Below, in pieces: positions 34,848-44,999 of a DNA stretch of 64,000 bases. Origin of the DNA: Paraglaciecola sp. 20A4 (lineage in GTDB: Bacteria; Pseudomonadota; Gammaproteobacteria; Enterobacterales; Alteromonadaceae); contig NZ_WTPY01000024.1 of assembly GCF_011378905.1 (NCBI RefSeq), positions 1-64,000 of the forward strand, given 5' to 3'. Numbering within the stretch: the stretch's first letter is position 1; the number at the start of each line of letters is the position of its first letter. The translations under genes were made by a program, and so were the position numbers. Below the pieces are notes generated by a model. That model was not told the origin of the DNA. It made no database searches and worked only from the letters and a program-made list of their open reading frames with translations.

Positions 34848-37019
34848 TTAGCTCAAGCGTCTTTTAATGGTTGCCAATAGGACTGTTTTGTCTACCGGTT
34901 TAGAGAGAAAATCGTTCATTCCAGCTGCAATACAGCGTTCTCGGTCTTCGATAAATGCGTTCGCTGAAAGGGCAATAATAGGGTTAACGAAATTCATTTT
35001 CTGTCTAAGCCTTATGGTAGCTGTAATACCGTCCATAACGGGCATATGCATATCCATTAAAATCAGATCGTATTGCTCAAAAATACATGCTTGAATAGCT
35101 TTTTCACCATCAGTAGCGATTGTAACTTGATAGCCGGCGCCCTCAAGCATAACTTTGACGACTTCTGCATTAATTTCATTATCTTCTACCACCAAAATAT
35201 GCTGTTCATTAATCGATGCTGCTATATCCGGCTCGGGTTGACGTTGAATGTTATGTAATTCGCGTAAATCAGTCTCTAGCTCTTGCCTCATAACTGGTTT
35301 GGCGTGGGTTCGCCAAATAAGGTTGCGCAGGTCGTCGTGGCATTCAAGATGCTCGATAACGGCTGATATTAGAATGATGTAAGGGAGCTTTTTAAGATTA
35401 CGCTCACGTAAGGTTTGGATAACATCGATACCGTTGATCTCGGGCATCGACAAGTCGAGCAACAGTACCTCAAATTGACTGATATCACTGGCTAAAAATT
35501 CTGCCGCATGCTCAAAAACTGTAGATTCAAAGCCTTGAGATTTCACTATATGTTGCAAATAATCTCTACTGGTTTGCAGATCGTCGACTATGGCACAACG
35601 TAGCTGAATCAGAGGGCGGATATCTTCTATTTGCTTGTGATCGATTTCGATAGGAAGCGATAGTTCAAAGCAACTTCCTTCGTTGACAGTACTCTGAACT
35701 GTTAATGTTCCCTCCATTAAATGGGTTAATTTTTTTGCTATTGATAATCCAAGGCCGGTCCCACCAAATAAACGTGTAGTGGTTTGATCTGCTTGTTCAA
35801 ATTTATTAAAAATAGTTTCTATTTTTTCAGGAGCGATTCCCACCCCTGTATCTCGGACTTTTGCTGAAAGCCAAAAACGTTTATCTTTTACGTAAACCCC
35901 TACATCTAAGTTTACCGAACCTTCGTGGGTAAACTTAATCGCGTTACTGAGTAGGTTATGCATGATTTGTCCGATCCGCGTAGGATCGCCAAATATGTGT
36001 GCAGGTAGTGTCGTATTTTTTTGGTAACTAAATCTCAGCTTTTTTAGACGACAATTTGCCGATTGCACAGAGGTAACATCATCAAGCAGTTGTAATAAGT
36101 CTAATGAAGTGCGCTCGATACGCAGTTTACCCGCCTCTATTTTTGATAAGTCCAAAACATCATTTATCAACACTAATAATTGCTTACCAGCTCTTTTAGC
36201 TTTTTTCAGATATTCGCCACTTTTCTGAGGGTTATCGATTGCCAGCTCCATCATGCCGAACAAACCATTCATCGGTGTTCGTAATTCGTGGCTCATACTA
36301 GCCAGAAACTCAGATTTTGCTTTACTGGCGTCTATCGCCTGTTGTTCTGCGGTTCTCGCTTTGAGCAAAGCGGACTTCAACGATGTAAGGCTTTTGCTGA
36401 TCTGGTTTTCCATAGGACGAAAAATAAATATCACTTCACTAATCAGTAAAATCAAAGTGAAGAGCCATAAAAACATTTCTATTTTTTCCACTAACTGAAC
36501 GCGAGCATGAGCAGCAGCCTCAAAGGCTTGTACAACTTGTGTTAAATCAAATAATAAGACATCAGAATTGGTGGCATTAAAACTTGCTGGTGACGAATCG
36601 CAACGGTTGTGGCTATCAAGATAACCTTTTGCATCTTTGACATATGCCATGGTTCTGGCATCTAAAGCGCTCTTGCCGAAGTAAGAGTCGTTAACGGAAG
36701 CGGGCAGATTAGATAGGTTCTTTAATTCAATCCGGTTTGTATCAAATTTTTTTATGGCGATTTGCAGTGAACTTTCAAACTTTTCAATCGTTTCTTTGTC
36801 GGTTGGGCACTGAGATAATCTTGTTACAAATAGCGCAATACGTTGGGATAACATACGTTGTTGCCCGGCCATATTAATTATATAAGCGTCATTTTCTTGT
36901 ACACTGAATATATATTTTAGCGTTAAGGCTGAACCAGAAACGGTCGCCGCAATAAGTGATAAGGCCAGAATATATCGCACACGAATAGACAACCCCTTTT
37001 TTATCACATTTGAAATCAA
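34848..37019 (-). CDS. Hybrid sensor histidine kinase with PilJ-type sensor and two receivers
   Basis: 723 residues. TM1 (about 14-33) precedes a PilJ/NarX-like periplasmic domain (MAGQQRMLSQRIALF, the P-box-like motif), and TM2 is at about 185-200. The kinase core has the phospho-acceptor His244 in SMSHELRTPMNG, N-box HNLLSNAIKF, G1 DTGVGI and G2 GGTGLGLSI. Two receiver domains follow: Asp522 in LLLDLSMPEING, and Asp656 in LILMDMHMPVMDG with KPVDK. There is no Hpt domain, so a separate phosphotransfer protein is probably needed. The first receiver lacks part of the acidic pair layout (IVDDL) but keeps the Asp and a KPV Lys. Confidence 0.88.
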   Translation of the reverse strand: MISNVIKKGLSIRVRYILALSLIAATVSGSALTLKYIFSVQENDAYIINMAGQQRMLSQRIALFVTRLSQCPTDKETIEKFESSLQIAIKKFDTNRIELKNLSNLPASVNDSYFGKSALDARTMAYVKDAKGYLDSHNRCDSSPASFNATNSDVLLFDLTQVVQAFEAAAHARVQLVEKIEMFLWLFTLILLISEVIFIFRPMENQISKSLTSLKSALLKARTAEQQAIDASKAKSEFLASMSHELRTPMNGLFGMMELAIDNPQKSGEYLKKAKRAGKQLLVLINDVLDLSKIEAGKLRIERTSLDLLQLLDDVTSVQSANCRLKKLRFSYQKNTTLPAHIFGDPTRIGQIMHNLLSNAIKFTHEGSVNLDVGVYVKDKRFWLSAKVRDTGVGIAPEKIETIFNKFEQADQTTTRLFGGTGLGLSIAKKLTHLMEGTLTVQSTVNEGSCFELSLPIEIDHKQIEDIRPLIQLRCAIVDDLQTSRDYLQHIVKSQGFESTVFEHAAEFLASDISQFEVLLLDLSMPEINGIDVIQTLRERNLKKLPYIILISAVIEHLECHDDLRNLIWRTHAKPVMRQELETDLRELHNIQRQPEPDIAASINEQHILVVEDNEINAEVVKVMLEGAGYQVTIATDGEKAIQACIFEQYDLILMDMHMPVMDGITATIRLRQKMNFVNPIIALSANAFIEDRERCIAAGMNDFLSKPVDKTVLLATIKRRLS

Positions 37020-37522
37020 AATTGGTACTCCAGTGTGGTATTCCGATTAAGAGTAGATGAATAAGACTACAGTTACTCGATATAAATGAAAAAGGTTTTA
37101 TAAACAATATTTTAAATCGTGTTAATACTTACTTAGTAAGCACAGGAAAGCATGTATCAAAGCGGATTTTTACTATTTTAAAGACGTAGTTATGCTGTGC
37201 CATATTCAACACCGCGTCGTCGTCGCTGCGATAAAAAGCAGATTTTATTTTTTCAAGATAGACTCGCTGCACCTGAAACGGACGGTTCGCATTGCCAGTG
37301 TACGTATTGTTTGAATTCTCACGCAGAGGACTGAAAAATACTAAAAAGAACTGAAGAGTGCTAGCGAACCATCGTGCAAATGAATTCAACTGGTTTAGGT
37401 TGTTTTTTTACCCTTAAAACTACTATATAAAAAATTTAAAACAATGACACCATCTATAACCCCATGTACCAGTAAAACGTTATATACTCGCGGCGTTAAT
37501 ATCGACATGAAAGCCCCTTATC
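37020..37522. other. Intergenic stretch before the pseudouridine synthase
   Basis: An 86-codon minus-strand frame at 37129-37389 has no motif and no good ribosome-binding site, and I do not call it. Nothing else recognised. Confidence 0.4.
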
Positions 37523-38434
37523 ATGTCATCAACGAGTATAATTATGGCCATCGCGATTACCCCATCTAAACTCAGTCTACCTCAGCACAATCCCGGCGTA
37601 ACGACAGTTCTTGAGTTTCTTATTATCAAATTTCCAGCCATATCTGCTGAGGTTTGGCAGCAACGTATGGCTGATGGCAAGGTTCATTGGCATGATGGCC
37701 GATTAATCAATGTACAAACGCCATTTAAGGCACAACAACGCGTTTACTATTACCGTGAAGTAAAAAGTGAACCGGTTATCCCTTTTGCTGAGAAAATCAT
37801 TTTTCAGGACGAATTGATTTTGGTGGCTTACAAACCTCATTTCTTACCCGTCATGCCAGGCGGTGGATATGTAGAAGAATGCCTACAAAATCGATTGCGT
37901 ACCAAAACCGGTAACCAACATTTGCAGGCGGTGCATCGTATCGATAAAGCCACAGCAGGTTTGGTGTTATTTTCAGTCGACCCCAATACACGCGCCAAGT
38001 ACCACCGCCTGTTTGAAACACATCAAATCGATAAAACATATCAAGCTATTGCCAGCACAAGTGACAAAATGCCGTTGACCAATCAGCAATGGGAAATAAA
38101 AAATAGGTTAGAAAAAAGTGAACCACGGTTTTTGATGCATACTGTTGAAGGACAGGCCAACACGCATTCGCATATTCGTTGCGTAAAGCGCTCTGCAGAC
38201 AAAGCATTATTTGAACTTAAGCCTGTAACAGGCAAAACCCATCAACTGCGGCTACATATGCAAAGCATTGGTTGGCCCCTATTACACGATAACTACTATC
38301 CTGTGTTGCAAGCCAGTAAGCCTGATGACTACAGTAAACCTTTACAGCTCTTGGCTCAGCAGCAAGAATTTACCGACCCCATAACGAACCAGAAACGATA
38401 CTTTTCGAGTAATACGGAGCTCAAACTAGATTAA
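37523..38434 (+). CDS. RluA-family pseudouridine synthase
   Basis: 303 residues. An S4-like N-terminal part (LEFLIIKFPAISAEVW) leads to the catalytic domain with Asp in VHRIDKATAGLVLFS; the usual HRLDxxTSG appears as HRIDKATAG. KTHQLRLHMQSIGWPLLHD is the conserved C-terminal motif. The RNA target (tRNA or 23S rRNA) cannot be assigned from sequence. An ATG at 37544 (MAIAITPS) may be the true start. Confidence 0.85.
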   Translation: MSSTSIIMAIAITPSKLSLPQHNPGVTTVLEFLIIKFPAISAEVWQQRMADGKVHWHDGRLINVQTPFKAQQRVYYYREVKSEPVIPFAEKIIFQDELILVAYKPHFLPVMPGGGYVEECLQNRLRTKTGNQHLQAVHRIDKATAGLVLFSVDPNTRAKYHRLFETHQIDKTYQAIASTSDKMPLTNQQWEIKNRLEKSEPRFLMHTVEGQANTHSHIRCVKRSADKALFELKPVTGKTHQLRLHMQSIGWPLLHDNYYPVLQASKPDDYSKPLQLLAQQQEFTDPITNQKRYFSSNTELKLD

Positions 38435-39122
38435 GTAATTCATTTTATTGCCACCGCTTGATGCATTAAGTAATGTAAAACGAATTGCATTAAAACCCTC
38501 TTTATTGATGGCTATTCAGTTTTCTAACGGCCCTAAAATAGATTTGAAATTCTATATTTCGTTACCTTTGAATGTGTACAAATACCTTTCTTTGCACATA
38601 AAACGCGTGTCTTCTTGTTCTGTATCATTAATCATGCTTTATCTGATTTAGGTCATATTGACAATAATTATCAATATTATAGTGTGGATTAAAACGCTCG
38701 TCGGAGTCATCTTCTCAGCTCGTTATGGGGTGCAGAACAACATGAATTGGGTCAAAAAAGATTAATTTGAATTTCACGTGGAAAAATACTCGATGAGTGC
38801 ATTTCCCATGCGTGGTGTTTGTTGTCTTGAGTGACTTTTTATGGGCTTTTTGGTTGATTTATATTATTGATATTAGGTCTGTTGAGGAGCGATGCTCTCT
38901 GACAAAAAGAGCAGTAAACTAACTAATTAACAATGATATACATAATCGCGATTTTTAAAAATTTTCCTGTTTATCGATTTTTTGATAGCGATTTTTTAGT
39001 GATCGTAGGACGTGGCGGGAGTTTATAATTTGCGACCGATAATAAACATATAAGACAAAACTGCACTTACATTTTCGCTAACCTTAGGTTAGTTAATAAA
39101 CGTCATTCAGAGGACTTACGCT
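38435..39122. other. Long intergenic region upstream of the enolase paralogue
   Basis: About 690 AT-rich bases without a convincing gene; a 67-codon frame at 38448-38651 has no motif. It contains a Fur-box-like sequence at 38660-38678. AGAGGACTTACGCT precedes the enolase start. Confidence 0.4.
38660..38678 (+). promoter_or_regulatory. Possible Fur box
   Basis: GACAATAATTATCAATATT agrees with the 19-base Fur consensus GATAATGATTATCATTATC at 15 of 19 positions. It lies about 445 bases before the enolase start, so the target is uncertain, and AT-rich DNA can give such matches by chance. Confidence 0.3.
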
Positions 39123-40403
39123 ATGAAAATCCAAAAAGTTGAAGCAATCGAAATTCTAGATTCAAGGGGGAACCCAACAGTCGAAGTGAATTTGCAACTA
39201 GAAGACGGAACGATTTCCCGTGCCATGGTACCCAGTGGTGCATCAACCGGTGAACGCGAAGCGACAGAGTTAAGAGACGGTGATAAAAAACGATATGCCG
39301 GCAAAGGTGTACTAAAGGCAGTTAATAACGTAAATACGATTATAGCGAAAGAAATCGAGAACAAATGTTTTACCAGTCAACGAGAACTCGATTACGGTTT
39401 GATAGACTTGGATGGCACAAATAATAAAGCGAACTTGGGCGCGAATGCAATACTGGGCGTTTCTATGGCATTTGCGCGGGCCAAGGCATTAAGCTCACGT
39501 ATTCCATTATATCAATATTTAGGCGGTAGTAATGCCCACATAATGCCAGTTCCCTGCATGAATGTGATTAATGGCGGACGACATGCCGATAACACGATAG
39601 ATTTTCAAGAATTTATGATTGCTCCCCACAATGCCACGACATTCAAAGAGGCCATTAGAATGGGAGCGGAAGTTTTCCATACTTTGAAAGCAGTATTAAA
39701 AGCTAAAGGACTCAGCACTGGGGTTGGTGATGAAGGTGGGTTTGCACCTGATTTAAAGTCGAATGAGCAGGCCGTTGAAATAATCTTAGAAGCCATTAAC
39801 AAAGCAGGTTATAAACCCGGCAAAGATATCAGTATCTGTCTTGATCCCGCCACAAGTGAAATGTGGGAAGACGGTAAATACAAGTTTTTTAAAAGCTCAC
39901 AGAAATTAATATCAAGTGATGACATGATTAAATTATGGGAAAGTTGGGTGAGCCAATATCCTATCGTGCTGCTCGAAGATGGTCTAGCCGAAAATGACTG
40001 GGAAGGCTGGAAAAATATGACAGACACTCTCGGCAATAAAGTCGAAATTGTGGGTGATGATTTGTTCTGTACGAATAAAACTATTTTAGAAGAAGGGATT
40101 AATAAAGGCGTCGCTAATTCCATTTTGATTAAGTTAAACCAAATTGGCACCGTAACTGAAACGCTTGAAACTGTCGCTCTGGCTAATAGTAATTCTTACA
40201 ACTGCTTTGTTTCACATCGAAGTGGTGAAACGATAGATAGCTTTATTGCAGATTTAACCGTTGGTATTAACGCTGGGCATTTAAAAACGGGCAGCGGATG
40301 CAGGGGAGAACGAATTGAAAAATTCAACCAACTTATGCGAATTGAAAATGAATTAGGAAGCGTATCGCATTTTGCAGGTGTTAAAGCATTTAAAAACGCT
40401 TAA
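39123..40403 (+). CDS. eno: Enolase, stand-alone divergent copy
   Basis: 426 residues, full-length enolase: [31 protein letters not shown], metal ligands in LEDGLAEND and VGDDLFCTN, catalytic Lys in [13 protein letters not shown] and SHRSGET, and a second Lys in HLKTGS. It interconverts 2-phosphoglycerate and phosphoenolpyruvate. The housekeeping gene normally follows pyrG; this copy is alone. Its C-terminal part ([26 protein letters not shown]) departs from the usual gammaproteobacterial sequence, so it may be a paralogue or acquired gene. Confidence 0.92.
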   Translation: MKIQKVEAIEILDSRGNPTVEVNLQLEDGTISRAMVPSGASTGEREATELRDGDKKRYAGKGVLKAVNNVNTIIAKEIENKCFTSQRELDYGLIDLDGTNNKANLGANAILGVSMAFARAKALSSRIPLYQYLGGSNAHIMPVPCMNVINGGRHADNTIDFQEFMIAPHNATTFKEAIRMGAEVFHTLKAVLKAKGLSTGVGDEGGFAPDLKSNEQAVEIILEAINKAGYKPGKDISICLDPATSEMWEDGKYKFFKSSQKLISSDDMIKLWESWVSQYPIVLLEDGLAENDWEGWKNMTDTLGNKVEIVGDDLFCTNKTILEEGINKGVANSILIKLNQIGTVTETLETVALANSNSYNCFVSHRSGETIDSFIADLTVGINAGHLKTGSGCRGERIEKFNQLMRIENELGSVSHFAGVKAFKNA

Positions 40404-40786
40404 CATTAGCACTAAACCAAAAGCGACTTGTATCCAAGGGATCGTTATAACAGCAGGGATCGTATTTCTTAATTAGGTATTTCTTCCTTCTTAATTGCAG
40501 CACTTGTAATTGTTAAGGAGGAAAGGTCTACCAGTAGAATCAGGGACGTTAAGAGTATTGAAAGGCTATATTGGGCTTAGTTTAGGACTGCTATATTGAG
40601 CAAAATCTAATATTATAATTATTTAATTTTTGGCAACAAAAAAGGTGCTGTGGCAACTATACCTTTACATTACGTAAGCGGTATAACCAAACAAGCACCT
40701 TCTATATTCAATCGTATTAGTAATGCAAACCAGGTTTACATTACTATTTGTTTCCAAATTGCCATTACGGCAGCTTGAAAATCAGA
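40404..40786. other. Region between enolase and the cold-shock gene
   Basis: No gene. It carries the long hairpin listed at 40637-40701. Confidence 0.4.
40637..40701 (-). terminator. Long hairpin, terminator of the cold-shock gene
   Basis: AAGGTGCT (40694-40701 read on minus) pairs with AGCACCTT, followed on the minus strand by a T run at 40638-40643. An inner arm, GGTATA/TATACC, extends the fold. Placed 86 bases after the csp stop. Confidence 0.55.
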
Positions 40787-40993
40787 TTAGATTGCTACTA
40801 CTTTGTTAGCGCAAGGACCTTTTTGACCTTGTCCAACTTCAAATTCAACTTCTTGGCCGTCATTTAAAGACGCAAATTGGCCACCTGCTTGAATTTCAGA
40901 ATGGTGAACGAAAAGATCTTTTCCGCCATCTTCAGGAGTAATAAAGCCAAAACCTTTATCTGCGTTGAACCACTTAACTGTACCTTTACTCAT
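40787..40993 (-). CDS. Cold-shock protein, CspA family
   Basis: 68 residues, a single OB-fold: [20 protein letters not shown] contains RNP1 (KGFGFI), and DLFVHHSEI is RNP2. It binds single-stranded RNA/DNA as an RNA chaperone. Which paralogue (cspA, C, D or E) cannot be told. A long AT-rich untranslated leader may lie upstream, as is common in cold-inducible members. Confidence 0.95.
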   Translation of the reverse strand: MSKGTVKWFNADKGFGFITPEDGGKDLFVHHSEIQAGGQFASLNDGQEVEFEVGQGQKGPCANKVVAI

Positions 40994-41658
40994 TTATATT
41001 TACTCATTTAATTAGGTGAAATTTTGTTTATTTAGTACCCGAACTCACCAATCCGCATACCCAAAAACTTATGCGGTGTATCTTACACACATTATGTCAA
41101 TAACAATACCTCAATCCCAATTATTTAATATTTAATTGCGCATCTGCCGTAAAATATGGGATGCAGGCATATAAAATTTAAAATTAAAGTTTATAAAAGC
41201 CTAAAATACCCATAATTTTCTCATTCGGACGCTACTAATGAGTTCAATTTACATTTTATTTAATGCGTATTTGTCTATATCTGCTATCAGAACAAGAAAT
41301 GTTAGAATATGGACTAACATGGCTAGTAATAATAATTTCATTACTAACGCGTATTTTTATTCCTATCACTGTCACATTGCGCTTAAATTTATATCTAGGT
41401 TCATTACACCACTAAAATAATAATCCTAGCATTACATTTCCATGGGTTTCCGTTTAACTAACCTAAACAGCGAATAATTCGTTTAATTAAATGCTATGGG
41501 AATGGGGGTTAAGGAACTGAAGCTGCATGCCCTATATATATGAAAAATTAAAGCAAACTCAATAAGTTAGTTTTGCTATCATCTAATGATAAAATGTGTG
41601 TAACGCGCTATCACTAACCCAACAAAGAACACAGCCATAGAAGGATTATAAAAATAAT
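40994..41658. other. Gene-free AT-rich region between csp and the DUF599 gene
   Basis: About 665 bases. It likely holds the csp promoter and leader. A 60-codon frame at 41238-41420 has no motif. AAGGATTAT precedes the start at 41659. Confidence 0.4.
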
Positions 41659-42441
41659 ATGGACGATCTTAAAAATATATTTTTGCTTTTATCTTGGGTA
41701 GATTATTTCGGCGTAGCATTATTTTTTAGCTGTTGGATGGGTTACCGCTTTATTTTAGAGCGAGGAGAGAAGGGCCGAAAAGGCTTGATAGGGATTACCC
41801 ATGAATATCGTTTACAGTGGGCTATGGAGTCAGCTTCAAGGGAGATCCCCGTTGCGTGTGCAGGTCTTACAAGTAACCTCATGGCCAGTGTCTCATTCTA
41901 TGCATCAACGACTATTTATATTATTGCTGGCTTATTCGCTTTAGTTGGCTCGGTAGAACGCTTACTTAGTTTTTCTGAAGACATACCTTTTGCTCAAGCG
42001 GTTTCCAGCGGTTTGATTGAATTAAAACTGATTTTACTGATATTTATATTTGTTAACGCCTATTTTAAATTTACTTGGTCCTTAAGGCAGTTTAATTTTT
42101 TGTGTATTTTGATTGGCGGCAGTCCTTATCGAGAGAACATGCCCTCAGAAGAATATCGACTCAAAACAGCCAAAAGAATGGCTCGCGTAAACTCTTGTGC
42201 AGGTAATGAGTTTAATCGAGGTATCCGCTCCTATTATTACGGGATTGCAGCCTCAACTTGGTTCTTACATCCCGCAGCCTTTATTGTGGCGACTATTTGG
42301 GTAACGTGCATTTTGTATATCCGGGATTTTCATTCCCCCGTACTCGAAATATTAAGAGATACTTACCCGCCTGAACTTAGGGACTATTCCTTGGACTCAG
42401 AGCATAAGAGCGCCGAAGATAATGGCCGTACTGTAAAGTAA
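41659..42441 (+). CDS. DUF599 family membrane protein
   Basis: 260 residues with about four membrane helices (around 13-30, 75-100, 115-140 and 190-215). DUF599 hallmarks are WVDYFGVALFFSCWMGY near the start, LTSNLMASVSFYASTTIYI (given as NLMASVSFYASTT) and FKFTWSLRQFNF. The function of the family is unknown. Single-gene unit with a bidirectional terminator at 42478. Confidence 0.85.
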   Translation: MDDLKNIFLLLSWVDYFGVALFFSCWMGYRFILERGEKGRKGLIGITHEYRLQWAMESASREIPVACAGLTSNLMASVSFYASTTIYIIAGLFALVGSVERLLSFSEDIPFAQAVSSGLIELKLILLIFIFVNAYFKFTWSLRQFNFLCILIGGSPYRENMPSEEYRLKTAKRMARVNSCAGNEFNRGIRSYYYGIAASTWFLHPAAFIVATIWVTCILYIRDFHSPVLEILRDTYPPELRDYSLDSEHKSAEDNGRTVK

Positions 42442-42477
42442 AGAAAGTCAGTGGGCAGCCCAAAGCAGACAAATTCA

Positions 42478-42514
42478 AACTTCTATTATGTCATCAACAT
42501 AATAGAAGTTTTCA
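42478..42514 (+). terminator. Bidirectional terminator between convergent genes
   Basis: Perfect 13-base stem AACTTCTATTATG / CATAATAGAAGTT with a 7-base loop, followed by TTTTC. It lies between the DUF599 gene (plus) and the DyP operon end (minus). Confidence 0.8.
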
Positions 42515-42684
42515 ATTTTAATAATGCCTATCGAGGGGGTGAAAATCCCCATGGAGACTAATTTTTTTAACTGCTATTAACCAATGCACAAATTGCGACG
42601 TCCACTAACAAGCAGAATAGCCACTGATAGCGCCATAACGACCTTTGCGAAATAGTCTTGCTTGCGCCTATAAGCATGGTTCGC

Positions 42685-44310
42685 TTAAGTTGGGTCAATA
42701 ATCCCCTCTGCAATCATACGCAGCGCCGTTAAGCTTGGTATAAAGAAGTAATCACCTCCTCTCGTTTCCACAAAACGGGGTATACCAGAGCACATAAACG
42801 TTGGTTGCCCCAACGATTTGTTTGCATTGATCAGCGTTCTGCCATTTGGCGCGCCATCTTGAGTGATGTCGTGATTACCCAGCAAAACATCTTTTTCATT
42901 GCTGAGTTTGAAATCGTTTCCGTAGTTTATCCATTGCTGTTGCACGAATTCAAATTGCCGCTCAATACTGGCATTGATTACCATAAAAATAGTGCCGTGT
43001 TCACGTTCATTATCAGTGCGGTCAGTCGAGTCACCGTAAGGTAATCCCCGCCTTAAAATTCGTCGTCTATTAACCATTGCGCCAGGGGTGTCGAATGCGC
43101 CATCCGTATCGAATTCGAGTGATCCTCTGGGATTAGTGCGCCGAGTATGCGCACCTAAAGGACATCTCGCACCTTGAGTGTCATTCGCATAGTTAAAGCC
43201 ACTTCGTTTGCTTTTCAAATCTTGATAAATTAGCCGAGCTTGCTTTTTTTGTTCGCTGGTAGCGTCAGATTGGTAAAATAGGGTATCAGTGGCACTTTGC
43301 CACTGCTCACCAAATTTAATTGCCGAAGCGTAGTCGGGGTAAGACGCTAAGGGGGCGCCATTAGACCACCGTCCTGCAAACTTAGCCTTTAAGGTTTCCT
43401 GTTTTTCATCATCAGATAATTTGTCATCACCAAAGTGCTCACTTTTTTCTTTCAAATAAGAGGTGAATTTACCGACATTTTGATGAAGTTTGCGATACAC
43501 CATAAAACTGCCGTTGTAGGAGAGCAATCTTGGGATCGGAGCCTTAGGATATTCAGCGCTTTCATCCTTGTGCCCCAGTACAAATTCGCCTGTCTCGAGA
43601 GGCTGCCATCCATCTTCGGTGTTAGCTGATGCTCTAGTGGGTTTTCCTGCTCCGACAGTATCCGCTTGATTCCTACCTTGACCTTTGAACACTGGATTGG
43701 TGATGCCATCAACGTAGTGAAAATGTTCATTTGCGGTAGGTTTACCATCAATTACTATAGCGTTACCAGATTGATATTTGCTTAAGGTTTTACCGTCGCC
43801 ATCTCTGTGTCCGTCAAGTAACTCTACGCCATTTTCTGTTCTATTAACGAGTGCTAATACTTGATCAAACCGTTGAATTAAATCGCCTTCTGAGGTCGCG
43901 TTGATACTTAAAAACATATGTACGTCGTAATTATTTTGCCAAATTGGATCCCAATTTTCAGGATCGCTAGGGCCATCATCGCCTAAAATATCTTTGCGTG
44001 CCTTCATGCCCATTCGAAAGTCTTCTGGGAAACTTCGCATTGATTCATCCGGCAAGCCTAATTCTCGCAAACCTGCGTAGGTAAAAGCCAGATTGGTTGT
44101 TGCGAGCGGGGGTATGCCATCATTCTGTTTGTCTAATGGAGCGGAACTAGTGACTAGCGGAACCAAACCTTTAACAAATTCCATTCCTTGTTGTTTATCT
44201 TTTATTTTGAAAAACAAATATCGTGACAGCGGATACCCCCATCGACCATAGCCATATACTATATTTCCCTGAATATCATGCAGATCTAAAATTGCTTCAT
44301 TAATATTCAT
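42685..44310 (-). CDS. DyP-type haem peroxidase
   Basis: 541 residues, longer than short bacterial DyPs (about 300-350) and in the range of the larger subclasses. DyP hallmarks are LHDIQGNIVYGYG at the start, the distal catalytic Asp in HFHYVDGITNP (the GxxDG motif, first G replaced), GEFVLGHKDE, and the proximal haem-ligand His near residue 390 in GARCPLGAHTRRTNPRG. There is no signal peptide, so it is probably cytoplasmic or encapsulated. It would oxidise organic substrates with H2O2. It is last in a tight three-gene operon after two related unknown proteins (four-base overlap at 44307-44310). Confidence 0.88.
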   Translation of the reverse strand: MNINEAILDLHDIQGNIVYGYGRWGYPLSRYLFFKIKDKQQGMEFVKGLVPLVTSSAPLDKQNDGIPPLATTNLAFTYAGLRELGLPDESMRSFPEDFRMGMKARKDILGDDGPSDPENWDPIWQNNYDVHMFLSINATSEGDLIQRFDQVLALVNRTENGVELLDGHRDGDGKTLSKYQSGNAIVIDGKPTANEHFHYVDGITNPVFKGQGRNQADTVGAGKPTRASANTEDGWQPLETGEFVLGHKDESAEYPKAPIPRLLSYNGSFMVYRKLHQNVGKFTSYLKEKSEHFGDDKLSDDEKQETLKAKFAGRWSNGAPLASYPDYASAIKFGEQWQSATDTLFYQSDATSEQKKQARLIYQDLKSKRSGFNYANDTQGARCPLGAHTRRTNPRGSLEFDTDGAFDTPGAMVNRRRILRRGLPYGDSTDRTDNEREHGTIFMVINASIERQFEFVQQQWINYGNDFKLSNEKDVLLGNHDITQDGAPNGRTLINANKSLGQPTFMCSGIPRFVETRGGDYFFIPSLTALRMIAEGIIDPT

Positions 44311-44996
44311 TTGCTCGCCTCCTGGTGAGCAACGACAGTTGCTTTTACATCTCTTTCAATTTCTATTGGCACTTGGTTTGCGGCAATCGGCCAACTGTTA
44401 CCGTTAAGATTTTCAATATCAATTAAGGCAATAAATTTTTTGAAAGACTGCTGCAAATTAATAGCACCGGTTTCACCTTGATAACGAAAATGTTGGGTTA
44501 AATATGCGAAGTGTATAAACGCTTGCTTGACATATAGTGCCTTGAGTTGTTCAGGCAAAGGTTTGTCATTTGAGCCATTAAAATATAGGCTGTTATTAAT
44601 TTTACATTTTTTGATATAACGAACAAAATCGGTGCCGGACGTTACATTTTCAAAGGCAAAACAATGTTTGAGTAACGCTTTGAGAACAACGTTAATTTCT
44701 TCCCACATACCATATAAATAGGCGTCTAATTCGCCATGAAAATTGCTCGTAAAGACCAAGTATTTATTTTTCAGGTGCTCTTCAACAGCCGGCGCTCCTT
44801 CATAAAAGACATCCTGTAATAAAAATACTCTTGCTAGATAGGTGTTGGGTACCAGCGCCAATGGGGAGCGACTATCTTTAGGCCATTGTTGTATCTGATC
44901 GCGAATAATTTTGTCGTAGGATCTATTGTTCTCCATACCAGGTTTGACGGGGATCAGCACGGTAAGACCATAAGCATTGCCATATCGGTTACCCAT
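44307..44996 (-). CDS. Unknown protein, DyP operon partner 2
   Basis: 229 residues with no signal peptide or membrane helix. The most telling motif is YLVFTSNFHGELDAYLYGMW around residues 79-98. The protein from the preceding gene has the parallel YMLFFSNFNGSWKQYVDSF, so the two are paralogues sharing a SNFxG...Y...F element. I do not know the family's function. Its stop overlaps the DyP start by four bases and it follows the other partner by three bases, so the three proteins are very likely made together. Confidence 0.75.
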   Translation of the reverse strand: MGNRYGNAYGLTVLIPVKPGMENNRSYDKIIRDQIQQWPKDSRSPLALVPNTYLARVFLLQDVFYEGAPAVEEHLKNKYLVFTSNFHGELDAYLYGMWEEINVVLKALLKHCFAFENVTSGTDFVRYIKKCKINNSLYFNGSNDKPLPEQLKALYVKQAFIHFAYLTQHFRYQGETGAINLQQSFKKFIALIDIENLNGNSWPIAANQVPIEIERDVKATVVAHQEASK

Positions 44997-44999
44997 GAT

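Noticed and set aside
37129-37389. 86-codon minus-strand frame before the pseudouridine synthase
   Set aside because: No motif, no good ribosome-binding site, odd composition.
38448-38651. 67-codon frame upstream of enolase
   Set aside because: No motif or start signal; sits in AT-rich non-coding DNA.
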